This document shows, piece after piece, positions 21,418 to 32,263 of a stretch of DNA of 64,000 nucleotides. The stretch comes from Notolepis coatsorum (lineage: Eukaryota; Chordata; Actinopteri; Aulopiformes; Paralepididae), in contig OZ020588.1 of the NCBI GenBank assembly GCA_963971535.1, forward strand, positions 128,215,583 through 128,279,582, in the 5' to 3' direction. Each line of letters starts with the position of its first letter. Position 1 is the first letter of the stretch. The notes under the pieces were generated by a model, which had not been told where the DNA came from, did not search any database, and saw nothing but the letters and a program-made list of their open reading frames with translations. The position numbers were made by a program, and so were the translations under genes.

Positions 21418-21690
21418 TGTTGTGGCTGATGGTTGTTTAACACAGCAGGAGACGATATTTCCAATTTTAACAAGTAGGTAATTTATTTAGGAAAAGAAGT
21501 TTTTAACAGCAAAAGCTATGGCTCAGTAGACGGTCACCACAGTTGAAGGAAAAACACTCTAACTCTCAATCCCCCTGCTTGTCCCCTAAATCCCCTCTCA
21601 GTCCTGCCCCCACATGACAGATATGATGACGTGTCATATCATGTCAGATATGACATGACGTACATTAAGATGACACGTAGATTTAACATC
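21418..21690 (-). mobile_element. Candidate end of the ERV 5' LTR
   Basis: On the minus strand the block ends in CAGCCACAACA right before the primer site, and AATAAA lies at 21487-21482, about 65 bases before that end, as expected for an R-U5 region. The other end of the LTR was not found. A palindromic TGTCATATC/GATATGACA pair lies near 21630-21660. Confidence 0.4.
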
Positions 21691-21862
21691 GGAGAGAGAT
21701 AAAAACATTAAGAACATCGAAGAGAGATAAAGACATTAAGAAGAACATAGATTTAGATAAAAACATTAAGAACATCGAAGAGAGATAAACAAGATATGAT
21801 GTACACACACGATATGATGTAAAACATTAAGAACATCGAAGAGAGATAAAGATTTAGTGAGA
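21690..21862. repeat. Tandem repeat, AACATCGAAGAGAGATAAA unit
   Basis: Four to five imperfect copies of a 35-60-base unit containing ACATTAAGAACATCGAAGAG, with two ATATGATGTAC inserts near 21796-21825. Confidence 0.8.
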
Positions 21863-21868
21863 TGTGTG

Positions 21869-21903
<35 letters not shown>

Positions 21904-22290
21904 GTATGTGTGTGTGTGTCTGTGTGTGTGTGCGTCTGTGTACAGATGTGTGTGTATTGTATGTGTGTATTGTGTGTGTGTGTCTGTGTGTGTGTGCGTC
22001 TGTGTACAGACGTGTGTGTATTGTATGTGTGTATTGTGACACAGGGAATGTGTGTGTGTGTGTGTGTGTCGGTGTGTATGTCTGTGCGACTGTGTGTGTC
22101 TGTGTGTGTGTGTGTGTGTGTCTGTGTGACTGTGTGTGTCTGTGTGTCTGTGTGTGTGTGCTGTGTCTGTGTGTGTGTGCTGTGTATGTGTGTGTCTGTG
22201 TGTCTGTGTGTGTGTGCTGTGTCTGTGTGTGTGTGCTGTGTATGTGTGTGTCTGTGTGTCTGTGTGTGTGTGCTGTGTATGTATGAAAGA
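21863..22290. repeat. GT-rich compound satellite
   Basis: GT repeats with TGTCTGTG and GTGCTGTGT variants arranged in roughly 70-base higher-order units near 22140-22275. Confidence 0.92.
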
Positions 22291-22482
22291 GAGAAAAGAC
22301 ACAAGATTAGAGCACACGATATGATGTACTGAAATGTCCATCTGCCTATCCTGAGGTTGTTTTAAGAACATCAGCCAGACTGTCGCCCTAGTGTCTTTGA
22401 GCCCTGCTAGTTGACCTATATTAAACTAGTCAAGACTAACCCCTTTCCTACCTCCACCCCCGTATACACATTTTCCACAACA

Positions 22483-22602
<120 letters not shown>

Positions 22603-22891
22603 TGTAGTACCAGAGATTCTGATAATCTGTCCTCTGTACTTGCAAGTTTATTAACCAAAGCACACAATAACTGCTTCTTCATAGCACTTGCTGTTTCTCA
22701 AAAACACTGGATGGTTACAATAACTCAAGGTTTGCATCGGATCTTCAAACTACTTTAACAAGAATGTTCGCTGGTATTGTCAACACCGTCGTCCTTGGCA
22801 ACATAGATATAGCTTATCCTTCACCATTGGGGCAGTCCATCCGACGTCTTTTTTCTTCTTTTCATCATCATCATCATCTCTTTCAACTCTT
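22603..22891. repeat. GATA-linked dispersed repeat, copy 2
   Basis: Nearly identical to 920-1208, same orientation and same junction to GATA on its left. The sequence diverges abruptly after TTTCAACTCTT, which defines the right edge. Confidence 0.8.
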
Positions 22892-24480
22892 GCAGGGCTA
22901 TAACTTTTTAAATTGTATTGCTAAATTGACATTACTATGGCCCATTCAACGTCAAGTATCTATCGTTTAGGATGTCATTCACATATTCATACTAAAATAC
23001 GGTCTAAAGTATAAATATGTTTTTATCGTTTTCTGCAGCATTCTGCAGAACGCGAGTTATAGCTATAAATACATATATTACATCATCAAATGTAGTTTGA
23101 TACCGATTGACGTCATATTAAAACTTTCAATTGTACAAGGTCCTAAACGTCCTGCCTCATCATCTGCTGGTGACCGGAGGGGGGGGATGTTGATATATGC
23201 GATCCATTTCCAGGTTTTATAATAGTATATACGTCCAAATCATGTTGTTTATCGAGTTATTGGCAACTTATCGCTGTCCAGTGTGTCGAGCTAGAGTCCC
23301 GCTAACGATAACGTGTGCCCGGACCAAATATGGATGAGCACCACTTCCGGCGCGTCACTTCCTGTTTGGGCGATCCGCCGATCGGCCACCAGATGGCGCT
23401 CTTGAACCGTTGGAGAGTTGAGAGGAGATCAACAGGAGATCCCAAGTCTCCGTGGGTAAAATATGATTGCCATCACAGATTTTTTAAATATTGATCTCAA
23501 AGACGCCTTGGCAGATTACGCATGGCGGAGAATGACGTGGGAACACGTCATTGGCGAATAAAGGGTAATCTCATTTTGATCGGTTGCAAAGTGCTTCCGC
23601 CACCATTTTTACACGGCTGCATCGCATCAGTTGCATTTAATGAGCTGGACAGGTCTGTCTAAACTCTCGACTTTTTGCGATTTTATTTGCACACAGCACA
23701 GAGCCTGGCTTATAAGGAGCTTTCGGAGGCGTGTCTTGTATGCAAATGATGTAGAAGGGAACGCATGTTCATAGTGACATTCCTCATCGCCGGCATTCCA
23801 GCTGGGATTGTTTGGGCCACTTATTAACTCATTGGACGCCAGACCCGATGGTAGTCAGGTTAACTCGCCGACCGTTCAGCGCCAATCATGAGTATAGTCG
23901 GGTTTTAATCGTTATTTCTTTTATTAGCGATATCCATTCATTTTCATCCATCCAGCCTGATGTTATCGTTGGGAATGGGTCTGAGCTCGCAAAAGGGCGC
24001 CGGTCTAAACAACATTGCATGTGTAGCAGGGTGGATTATCCCTGCTTCGTGGGAACGGGTGGGCACAGCCACTGGGTAGCGGGACGCAGTAGAGCTCCGT
24101 CTGACTGCACCCTCGTCTTTGGGCCTGGAGCATCAAACTGGAGGCCGGCAGTGGGAGTGGATGGGGCCCGGGATTTACCAACCTGGTTTGGTACTCTGGT
24201 CTTCCTCGCCTCTCCGGGGCGGTCAGCAGTACTCCCCAACTCGCTCTCACTTCCCCCAATACCTCCGTTAACCCTCCCACACCTAGTGACTGATATATGA
24301 ATAAATAGATTCGTTCCTCCCGCAAGCAGTACCCTCCCTCAGTGACACTAGAGACCTTAATAACTGAAAGGGGAAGGTGGGTAGGAAAGGGTTAAATGTA
24401 TTAACGTTACCCGCACCAAAAGGGTTAGTGTTAAGGCTCAGGAATTGACACACACACAAGACTCCCATCTACATCCTTTA
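22892..24480. other. Unassigned, partly CpG-rich sequence
   Basis: No recognisable coding. Around 23330-23420 the sequence is CpG-rich with two ETS-like cores (ACTTCCGG, ACTTCCTG) and a CTCF-like motif, so a regulatory role is possible. From about 24000 the base composition rises toward that of the GC-rich block to the right. Confidence 0.5.
23386..23400 (+). promoter_or_regulatory. CTCF-like motif
   Basis: CCACCAGATGGCGCT is a close match to the CTCF core (CCACYAGRTGGC). It lies among GC-rich bases and ETS-like sites. Confidence 0.45.
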
Positions 24481-24498
24481 GTGTTATTTAAGGACTGG

Positions 24499-25785
24499 TC
24501 AGTTACAAATATCCAATAGCAACGGGCGGCTTCGATAATGTCCGGGAATGGGCGAGGCAGGAGGCCGAGACCCCGGACTGAGGTGAGGGCGAGGACCCGG
24601 AGAACTGGGGCCGGGAGCCCGAGAAGAGAACCCAGGAGGGGCATAGCAGCCAGGGGGGCTGAAAACGGGTGCAGAGGCCTGGAGGGGAGGGTTGGAGGTG
24701 GGAACAGAGGCCCGACAAGGGGGGGTGGGGATGGGTGCAGAGACCCGGAGAGGAGGGCTGGAGCTGGGAACAGAGGCCCGACGAGGGAAGGTGGGGATGG
24801 GTGCAGAGACCCGGAGAGGAGGGCTGGAGCTGGGAACAGAGGCCCGATGAGGGGGGGTGGGGATGGGTGCAGAGACCCGGAGAGGGGGGGTGGGGATGGG
24901 TGCAGAGACCCGGAGAGGGGGGTCGGGAACGGGGACCGAGGGCCGGTCAGGAGAGCCGGAATGGAGGTGCGACGGCGCCGACCCCCGGAGTAAGACCCAG
25001 CGTAGCCCACGGCGAAGACCGCGGCGAAGACCACGGCGAGAACCACGGCGAGGACCAGGGCGCCGGTCACGGCGTAGGGCTGGACCAGACGGAGTGCCAG
25101 GACCAGTCAAGGAGCCATGACCAGTTGAGGATCCGGAAACCGGCGTAGCAGCCGGACCAGGCGTAGAGGCTGGGCAGGGCGTGGGGACCGGACCGGTCTC
25201 GGTGGCGAGGCGTGGCGTAGGATCCGGAGATGAGGAACCTGGACCCGGTGTAGCAGCCGGACCAGGCGTAGAGGCTGGGCAGGGCGTGGAGACTGGACTG
25301 GTCTCAGCGACGAGGCATTGCGTAGGGATCGGAGTTGAGGGCACGGGACCCGACGTAGCAACCGAACCAGTCGTAGCGGCTGGGCTGGGCGTGGAAGCCG
25401 GAGGGGAAGCGGTGACAGCCGGGGCTACACCGACCGGAACCAGGCTGGTAGTGACGGCCGGATCAGCTGTGGAGGCCTTGTTAGCGGTACTAGCCCCGCC
25501 CGCCCTCCGAGCCTTGCTAGGCCTCGGAGGTCTGCGAGCTGCGGGGGCTAGGCTAACCGTGGGGCCTGGGCTAGCTGTAGGGGCTAGGCTAGCTGTTGGG
25601 GTAGAACTAGCTACCAGAGCTACCCCCACTGTGGAGAACTGGTTAGCTGCAGGATCACGATAACGAGGCAGGTCAGAGGGTGGAAAGCAACAATACCTCC
25701 CCATGAGGACTCCGACCCTCATCTCTGCCTCCTGGTCTGGACTCTGATCCGCGACGGACTGAATTGTCTGCAGCAAAAAAAACAT
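24499..25785 (-). CDS. Proline/serine-rich ORF built of minisatellites, unknown
   Basis: A 428-codon open frame. I do not recognise a domain. Residues 1-60 look ordinary (QTIQSVADQSPDQEAEMRVG); the rest is Pro, Ser, Ala and Thr rich. It is made of three tandem-repeat blocks: a 126-bp unit encoding CPASTPGPAATP-like segments (about 25140-25400), an Arg/Gly-rich block (about 25010-25080), and a 63-bp unit encoding PPLRVSAPIPTP-like segments (about 24660-24960). All unit lengths are multiples of three. It lies next to an LTR at 25889-26375 in the same orientation, so it may be a degenerate gag-like ORF. It could equally be a chance frame through GC-rich repeats. No ribosome or splice context decides this. 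Confidence 0.3.
   Translation of the reverse strand: MFFLLQTIQSVADQSPDQEAEMRVGVLMGRYCCFPPSDLPRYRDPAANQFSTVGVALVASSTPTASLAPTASPGPTVSLAPAARRPPRPSKARRAGGASTANKASTADPAVTTSLVPVGVAPAVTASPPASTPSPAATTGSVATSGPVPSTPIPTQCLVAETSPVSTPCPASTPGPAATPGPGSSSPDPTPRLATETGPVPTPCPASTPGPAATPVSGSSTGHGSLTGPGTPSGPALRRDRRPGPRRGSRRGLRRGLRRGLRWVLLRGSAPSHLHSGSPDRPSVPVPDPPLRVSAPIPTPPLRVSAPIPTPPHRASVPSSSPPLRVSAPIPTFPRRASVPSSSPPLRVSAPIPTPPCRASVPTSNPPLQASAPVFSPPGCYAPPGFSSRAPGPSSPGPRPHLSPGSRPPASPIPGHYRSRPLLLDICN
24660..24960. repeat. GC-rich minisatellite, 63-bp unit
   Basis: About four to five copies of a unit containing GGGGATGGGTGCAGAGACCC and GGAGCTGGGAACAGAGGCCC, with a shortened half-unit near 24885-24920. Confidence 0.9.
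25140..25400. repeat. GC-rich minisatellite, about 126-bp unit
   Basis: Two full and one partial unit containing GTAGCAGCCGGACCAGGCGT and GCTGGGCAGGGCGTGG. Confidence 0.85.
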
Positions 25786-25888
25786 TTAGCTGGGGCGTAG
25801 CTAGCCATATTCCCCTCCATTAATTTGTGTAAGATACTCATCGTTCCCCTTAATCTGTCTGCTGGGTTTTGTAATGGTGGCGTCATTC

Positions 25889-26375
25889 TGTTACGAATGG
25901 GGGTAGTGAGGAAAGGAGAGAGAACCCAATAATGCGGACAATGATGATGAGAGAGGCAGAGACGGCAGGATTTGTGTAGATAATGACTTTACTTTAGTTC
26001 ACTTAACAGTACACGAAAATAGGCCATAAACGACGAGAACAACGAACTTGAGAACGCGTAAAACAAACAGGCAACATCAAAACACTAACACTTACTTAGA
26101 ATGAAACAAAGGGCAACAACGACGTGGACAGGAAATGGGGAAACTGGAGGTATGACGCCACAACGAGGAGAGGAAGACACACACTAATATACCAGACTAA
26201 TTATGATTGGCAACAGCTGGCCAGGCCAGTCTAAAACACAAACAATTAACCAACTAGACACATAAGCATAATTACAAACACAACCAGACAGGGGAAAACA
26301 TCACACCAGGGAAGGTAGAGAATGTCCAATGTTCCTTTTCTTATCCCAGGCCCACCAGGGCCTGGGGTCGTTACA
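25889..26375 (-). mobile_element. LTR, 487 bp (solo or end of a truncated element)
   Basis: The block begins TGTTACGA at 25889 and ends TCGTTACA at 26375, an 8-base inverted terminal pair typical of LTRs. It interrupts an L2-like LINE on its right side. No second copy was found in the window and flanking bases do not match as a target duplication. It is therefore either a solo LTR with altered flanks or one end of an element whose other end is missing. The proline-rich ORF to the left could be its interior. Confidence 0.6.
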
Positions 26376-26692
26376 GTCGTCAGCTTGTGACTGCAACTTG
26401 TTCTTGTTCGCGGACGACTCAGCCCTGCTGGTCTCTGACAGGAACAAATTACAGGTTGAAAAAACCCTCAGTTCAGAACACGGCAGAATCTGCACCTGGC
26501 TCGCTGATAACAAACTATCATTACACCTGGGTAAAACAGAGTCCATTCTCTTCGGATCAAATAACAAACTCAGCAAGACCGACGTCTTCTCAGTTACAGT
26601 GGGTGACAATATTGACACAAGGAAAGACGAAATTACATACCTAGGTTCCATCCTAGAGGCAAATATTTCCTGTGACAAAATGGCATCCAATG

Positions 26693-27651
26693 CAGGGTGC
26701 GATCCATGGGGGGAGCTGGATGAGCCATGGCTCCCTTAGATCAGACATCAGCTCCCCTGAACACATGATTTGTGAATCTTTGGGGGGTCTCTAAATTACT
26801 GAAAATAAATGCTACTTTTGCCATGCATTTCTCATCTTTCTGTAATTTTCTGTATCATCATCGTGTATAATAATAAACTTATGCTATTTTGGATGTATGA
26901 TTAATGATTTGCGCACTAATTCACACACGTAATATGGCAACATGCATGCTATTCTTGCAATTACCATTTGGAGCGCGGCGGCGCTACAGCCTGCACGCAC
27001 GGCACAAATCAAACTTGACCCACGTTGTAACCTGTGGCTGTGACTTGTTGACAGTGATCGTTTTGACAGGTAAATAAGGTCACTCAGGAATGGATAATGT
27101 CTAAACGAAAAATGCAACAAGTAAGCCTAACCAATTTTGGTTTCACGAAGACAGTGAAGCAGTCAATCGACTTGACAGAGCAGCAGGAGGCGGGATCATC
27201 TACAGGCGACGCCGTTACAATTACACCTGCTGCTGGTGCTGCTCCGGTGGGGACTATTATTGACAACGCCCGGTGACCGTGCCGGCGCCTGCGGTCGTAT
27301 CAGAACACAGGATAGGATACTGTAGACAGTGTTGGATGATGATCTATCATCTATCTAACTAAATGGATACTTTTTTTTTATCATGGAATGTGCTGTGGAA
27401 GCCCAGACCGTCCAGACGGCCGGACCTCAACAAGTTGTCTAGTATTATGTGTTCTGTAGTTACCGAAACTGATTGAATATATGACAGGATTCAAGAGGCT
27501 TATTTGTCACATACACAAGGCCTACAGGCTACAGGCTACAGTAACGTCTGCGATCACAGTATCCTCCAACAGTCCGACACCCCCCCCCCCCCCCCCCGCG
27601 CAAAAAATATTATTTGGCTCACCCAAAGACCATGCTATGGTTCGCACACTG
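26693..27651 (+). mobile_element. hAT element, 959 bp, internally deleted
   Basis: Ends CAGGGTGCGATCCAT and ATGGTTCGCACACTG are imperfect 15-bp inverted repeats of hAT type. The flanks are a perfect 8-bp duplication ATCCAATG (26685-26692 and 27652-27659). It sits in the middle of the L2-like LINE. It keeps one short transposase-like N-terminal exon (27097-27276) but not a catalytic core, so it depends on a partner for movement. A C-run lies at 27580-27597. Confidence 0.93.
27097..27276 (+). pseudogene. hAT transposase N-terminal fragment (59 codons)
   Basis: The frame starts MSKRKMQQVSLTNFGFTK, which resembles the N-termini of ZMYM/hAT-type transposases (a short basic start then a FGF-like motif), and stops after 59 codons. 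It lies inside a 959-bp hAT element, so it is probably the first coding part left after internal deletion. The family link is from motif memory only. Confidence 0.45.
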
Positions 27652-28741
27652 ATCCAATGTAATCAAAAAAGTCAACCAGCGAACTAGATTATTGTACCGG
27701 ATCTCCTCTCTGGTAAACAAGAATACCCTGAAGACTCTGGCAGGAGCACTCATTCAAGGGTACTACGACTATGCTGCACCTCATGGTACCAAAGCACCTC
27801 AAAGGCACTAAAACATAAACGTTGTTATTTTGCTACCTTTAAGATTACAAACATCACAAAACAAACTGGTCAGACTACTACTTGACCTTACCCCTAGAAC
27901 CCACCTCACCCCTGCCCACTTTGACTACCTAGGATGGCTTAGATTAGAAGACAGAGTACAGCAACTTGCAATTGGCCTACAAGATACACTACACGACTAA
28001 GATACCCATGTACATGTCAAAATACTTCCCAAAGGTCAGTGAATACCATGACCACAACACCAGAGGGAGCTCCACAAATCATGTTAAACCCAGATTCGGC
28101 TCAAACAAGGGACTAAACACGTTTCGCAATTATGCCACATCAATGTGGAACGCCCTACCCAAAGCTGTAAAGGAATGTGAATCACTACCAACTTTCAAAA
28201 TCACTCTCAAAGAACACCTACGGGAGACTGCAATTCAAAACTGGCCCCTGTAAATGTCCTAACCCAACCCCCTCCAATGTACAGTAAATGACCTAACCCA
28301 AGAATACACAAGACCCTCTTCTTAGAACCAAGTATGGTTTCGTCGATATTCCAATGTACAGTTTTGCTTGTACAGTTGTAGTTTCCCCCACCCCATCCCG
28401 CCTACCCAACCCCCCCCCCCACCCCACCCACCCAACCACCTCCAATGTACAGTTTCTACGTCAAATGTATATACTCTCTTTTTTAGACTATTTTTGTATC
28501 ACAAACAGTACTGTATTTGCAAATCTGGTATGTCATAAATATATAGATGTAGCAGTACTGTCTATCTGTATGTCGTGTGTGTCATATATGTTATGATGAA
28601 TTGAAAATGGGGGACCCTGATGTAAACAAGACGAAAGTCTTTCTCTGGTCTGCATCCCCTTAACAATTGTGTGTATTGAGCTGTACTGTACTGTATCCAT
28701 TCTGCAATCTGTTAATAAAGTTTTCAATCAATTCAATCAAT

Positions 28742-30330
28742 GGAATAAAGAGGTAAAATGAGGTAAAACATCTGCCTCAAGAGTCGTCAATAACATAAAG
28801 TGGGTTTGTTACAATACAGTAAAAAAGTTAAAAGAAGAATAAAGTCCCCAACACTATACAAATATATATAATATACAACTAAAGTACAATGAAGTAAAAA
28901 TGCAGACAATGAGGTATGACAATAAGTGTCTGGCCATCATGTACATTAAATGCACTAGCAGTTGGTGCATAAAAAGCGAGTAAAACAATAAAAATATACC
29001 AAATCAAGCACAATCTTGAGAGAGGTGGCCGAACAGTGCCATCTTGCTCCTCCTTGTAGTTCTTAGCAGTGTATTGTTAGAGTTATTGTTAGGCTTTTGT
29101 TATATCCCATACAGTTTGTACAAATCATTAATTCTTGTGAAAGTGTGTTTTTCGTTGTGTCTGTCCTCTAATATCATCTTTGTAACTACAAAATGTAGAG
29201 CGACAAAACAGAACAGAACAGAACAACAACATTCTCTGTCAGCCTTGTTGTTTCATGCTTTGGTTTATTATGTACTGTACTACTACTAATAATACTACTA
29301 CTGTATATTCATAGTTTTCAATTGCAGACATCATTGGTCACAAACAGATGATTAAAAAAAAAGAAAAGATAACTAGCAGGTGATTATCATTAAATGACAA
29401 CCATGGCCAATGAGCTGTGACATTGTGCCATATTGTATAAATATGTCATGAGAATAATATGTATAGGCTATGTCAGATTTTTCCATGGACAGATACAACA
29501 TGTATCAAAGCATTTGATCTAAATAGCAGAAATATTGCGCGAGGAGTGTTCAGTCATTTGGATATAGTGAACAATGATCATTACTCAGAAAGTAATGAAT
29601 TACACATGTCTTGCTACTTCTCTTAGCAGTGACAATTTGCTCATTGGAAAAAGTAACTAGTTATGTGTTACAACCAGTGTTTGTTACTCAAACTTGGGCA
29701 AGGTTACATCAAACAGGTACCTGGTAAGGAGAGGAAAACAAGCAGTAGCAATAGGGAACCATTTTGATTAAGCCCATTAAGCTGATACAGGGCAATTATG
29801 ACAGTAACCTTTTAATTTGAATCCATAAGAACTGAAATCCTTGCAGAGGTTTTATTTCCACTCTGTAACTCTAAGATACGTTCGTCTTATTCTGTGCTGA
29901 AGTACTGCCTTCCTTTAAATAGCATATGTTCTCTAAGCCTCTTTCAGATTACTTTTTGTTTGTGTGCAGTGAATCCCCCTGTTTTTCCTGGCCGTCTGCC
30001 ACCTTGTTTATCTGCCTTTGGTTCTGCATGTGGAACAGACCTCTCTGACAGTTTGACAGACCCCCCAGCTTCCTCCTCTACAACTCTCTCTCTCTCTTCT
30101 ATACCCTTCTTTCTGTGCAACATTTAGCCTCATTGCCTTTCTTTATCTTTCTGTCAACTCTCTCTCTCTCTTTTCCTCTCTCATCATTATTTCTGTCCAA
30201 ATGATCTCTCTTCTCTCCTCTCTCTGTCCATCTCCCTCTCCGTCTTAAAATCTGTTCAAAATGTTTGCCCTCTGACTCACTTTCTTCATCTCTCTCTTTT
30301 TATCTCTCTATCTGTCTTTTACCTAGATCA
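28742..30330. other. Unassigned AT-rich stretch
   Basis: About 1.6 kb without long frames or terminal repeats. From about 30070 it becomes pyrimidine-rich. A short ACAGA tandem run is at 29208-29226. Confidence 0.6.
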
Positions 30331-30487
30331 TGACCCAAGCCTGTCTCTCTATCTCTCACTGGCCAGGCTTGAGCTTGGATCAAACTAAAAAGTGTACATT
30401 GGCTTGTAGTACGGTACACCTAAACCAGGGGGATCTGATGCCACAGTACTGTAACTCAAGGCAGGGGGTACTTAAAGCACACATGCA

Positions 30488-30587
<100 letters not shown>

Positions 30588-30711
30588 TACTCTATCTCTC
30601 TCACACACATACTCACACAGTAGTGCACCCTATCTATCTCTCTCTGACACACACACATTAGTAGACACTCACAAACACAGACTCCTTCTCTCTCACATAC
30701 TGTACATATAA

Positions 30712-31080
30712 ATCAAATAAAATCAAATTTATTTATAAGGCCCAACAACACACGTTAATGTCCCCATGGGCCGTACAGGTCTTCTTTAAACAAGTCAAGA
30801 AGAAAACATAACAATAAGTCAAGAACAGAACAACGACACCATAAGGTCCAACAAATTTAAAATAAATGCAAATAAATGAAAGAATGCAAGCACTCCCAGA
30901 CATACCCCACGCGAAGGTAAGGAAAAACTCACTAAAACCTAACAATAGGTAAAAATGCTCCACAGGCAGTGTGGAGGAGAGAAACCTTAGAAGGGCCATT
31001 CAAGGGGGGATCTCCCTTCTTAGATGTCGGTGATAGTAGTGTTGCAGACGGACAATTGGTAAGCATGCACTCAAGTGTGT
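30712..31080 (-). repeat. Fish dispersed repeat with TTTATTTATAAGGCCC end
   Basis: The segment starts with AAATCAAATTTATTTATAAGG, a start I know from abundant teleost repeats, and runs through AGGAGAGAAACCTTAGAAGG. A related end (TTTATAAGGCGCCTTTC) is at about 3530 inside the first hAT element. No coding or tRNA boxes seen; exact family unknown. Confidence 0.45.
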
Positions 31081-31118
31081 AGTGAAACACAGATGAGTGC
31101 ATGCAATAGCAACGGAAC

Positions 31119-31490
31119 ATTTTGAAAGATTAAAGATAGAGCTGATAGCGATAGCACCTGAACATTTTGAAAGATTGAAGATAGAGCTGATAGCGAATCT
31201 ATTTGAGGCACAGGGGCGGCGCAGAGAGGGTCGCGTCCTCCCCGTCTTAATCACGGGACATTCAACACTCCGGTCATTGCTCAGGGACAGCCGGAGACAG
31301 GGAGATAGGGGGCGGCGCAGAGAGGATCGCGAACTCCCCGACATCATCGCGGGACATCCGGCACTCCGGTCACCACTACGAGACCTCCGGAGACAGGGGG
31401 GCACGCAGAGGGGGTCGCAACCTCCCGGCCTTCATCACGGGACGTCCGACACTCCGGTCAGCACTCCAGGACGGCAACTCACAGGGGGAC
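31119..31490. repeat. Two minisatellites, 41-bp and about 90-bp units
   Basis: Two copies of a 41-bp unit with GAACATTTTGAAAGATTGAA are followed, at about 31213-31490, by three copies of a roughly 90-bp CpG-rich unit with GGCGGCGCAGAGAGG, TCACGGGACATTC and CACTCCGGTCA. The open frames on both strands follow from the repeat composition. Confidence 0.85.
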
Positions 31491-31611
31491 AGGGAGACGG
31501 GACAGGCGTTAGACAGCTCATGTGATTGTAGTGGGCGAACATAGCAATAGATACAAGTGGTAAGCATATAAATGGAGTAGATATATGAAGTAAGCATATT
31601 ATAGCATACAC

Positions 31612-31640
31612 TCTTCCTCTCTCTCTCTCTCTCTCTATCT

Positions 31641-31709
<69 letters not shown>

Positions 31710-31760
31710 ACACATTAGTGCACACTCTCACACACACACACACACACACACATTATGCGC
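31612..31760. repeat. (TC)n and (CA)n microsatellites
   Basis: TC units to about 31640, then about 30 CA units to 31703 and a further CA run at 31731-31751. Confidence 0.97.
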
Positions 31761-31865
31761 TCACACAAGCACATACTGTATACATGCACGTAATCTCAGA
31801 TATGCCTGTACACACAGTCACACACCTGTGCACACTCAAGCATGTATGTATTAATGTAATGTTTG

Positions 31866-31911
<46 letters not shown>

Positions 31912-31914
<3 letters not shown>

Positions 31915-31968
31915 TGCCAGGAAACAATTTAATCTGATCTTGACCACATTCTATTTCCACTTCTCCTG
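31912..31968 (+). other. Exon-like 57-bp segment
   Basis: A 20-unit (TC)n tract ends in CAG at 31911, a perfect acceptor context, and the segment ends with CTCCTG/GTGAGT, a strong donor. One frame is open across the 57 bases (IARKQFNLILTTFYFHFS). No conserved domain is recognisable. It may be a microexon or 5' UTR exon of a host transcript, or chance in pyrimidine-rich DNA. Confidence 0.25.
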
Positions 31969-31974
31969 GTGAGT

Positions 31975-32262
31975 TCTTTCTCTCTATCCTCCTCTCTCTT
32001 TCTCTCTATCATCCCCCTTTCTCTGTACCCCTCTCTCTTCATCCCTCTCTGTCTTTCTCGGTACCCCTCTCTTCAACCTTCTCTCTCTTTCTCTCTCTCC
32101 ATCCCTCTCTGTCTTTCTCTGCACCCCTCTCTTCATCCTTCTCTCTCTTTCTCTCTCTCCATCCCTCTCTGTCTCTCTATGTACCTCTCTCTCTCTCCCA
32201 CCCCACTCTACTCTCTCCCTCCACATACTATTTCTATCCCCTCTCTCTCTCTCTGTCCACAG
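31975..32262. repeat. Pyrimidine minisatellite, about 60-bp unit
   Basis: Two to three units containing CTCTCTCCATCCCTCTCTGT and CTTTCTCTGCACCCCTCTCT. The frame full of Ser, Leu and Pro across it is compositional. Confidence 0.85.
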
Positions 32263-32263
32263 A

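Larger units (their letters stand above)
26376..28741 (+). mobile_element. L2-like LINE 3' part, split by a hAT element
   Basis: Reverse-transcriptase coding begins inside the catalytic region (LFLFADDSALL at about 26400). It runs through WLADNKLSLHLGKTESILFG and the YLGSILE segment, is interrupted by the hAT element 26693-27651, and resumes with the QRTRLLYRISSLV and KTLAGALIQGYYDYAAP segments. The C-terminal piece (27966-28253) has HNTRGSS and MWNALPKAVK. The 3' end is TTAATAAAGTTTTCAATCAA at about 28710-28735. The coding shows frame breaks, for example after about 27810. Short 3'-end relatives lie at 37957-38281 and, inverted, at 42215-42341. Confidence 0.8.

Noticed and set aside
25181-25663. 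160-codon plus-strand Gly/Val/Ala-rich frame
   Set aside because: Antisense of the proline-rich minisatellite frame; compositional.
31097-31525. 142-codon frame as a host gene
   Set aside because: It follows two minisatellites and has an open counterpart on the other strand; no domain seen.
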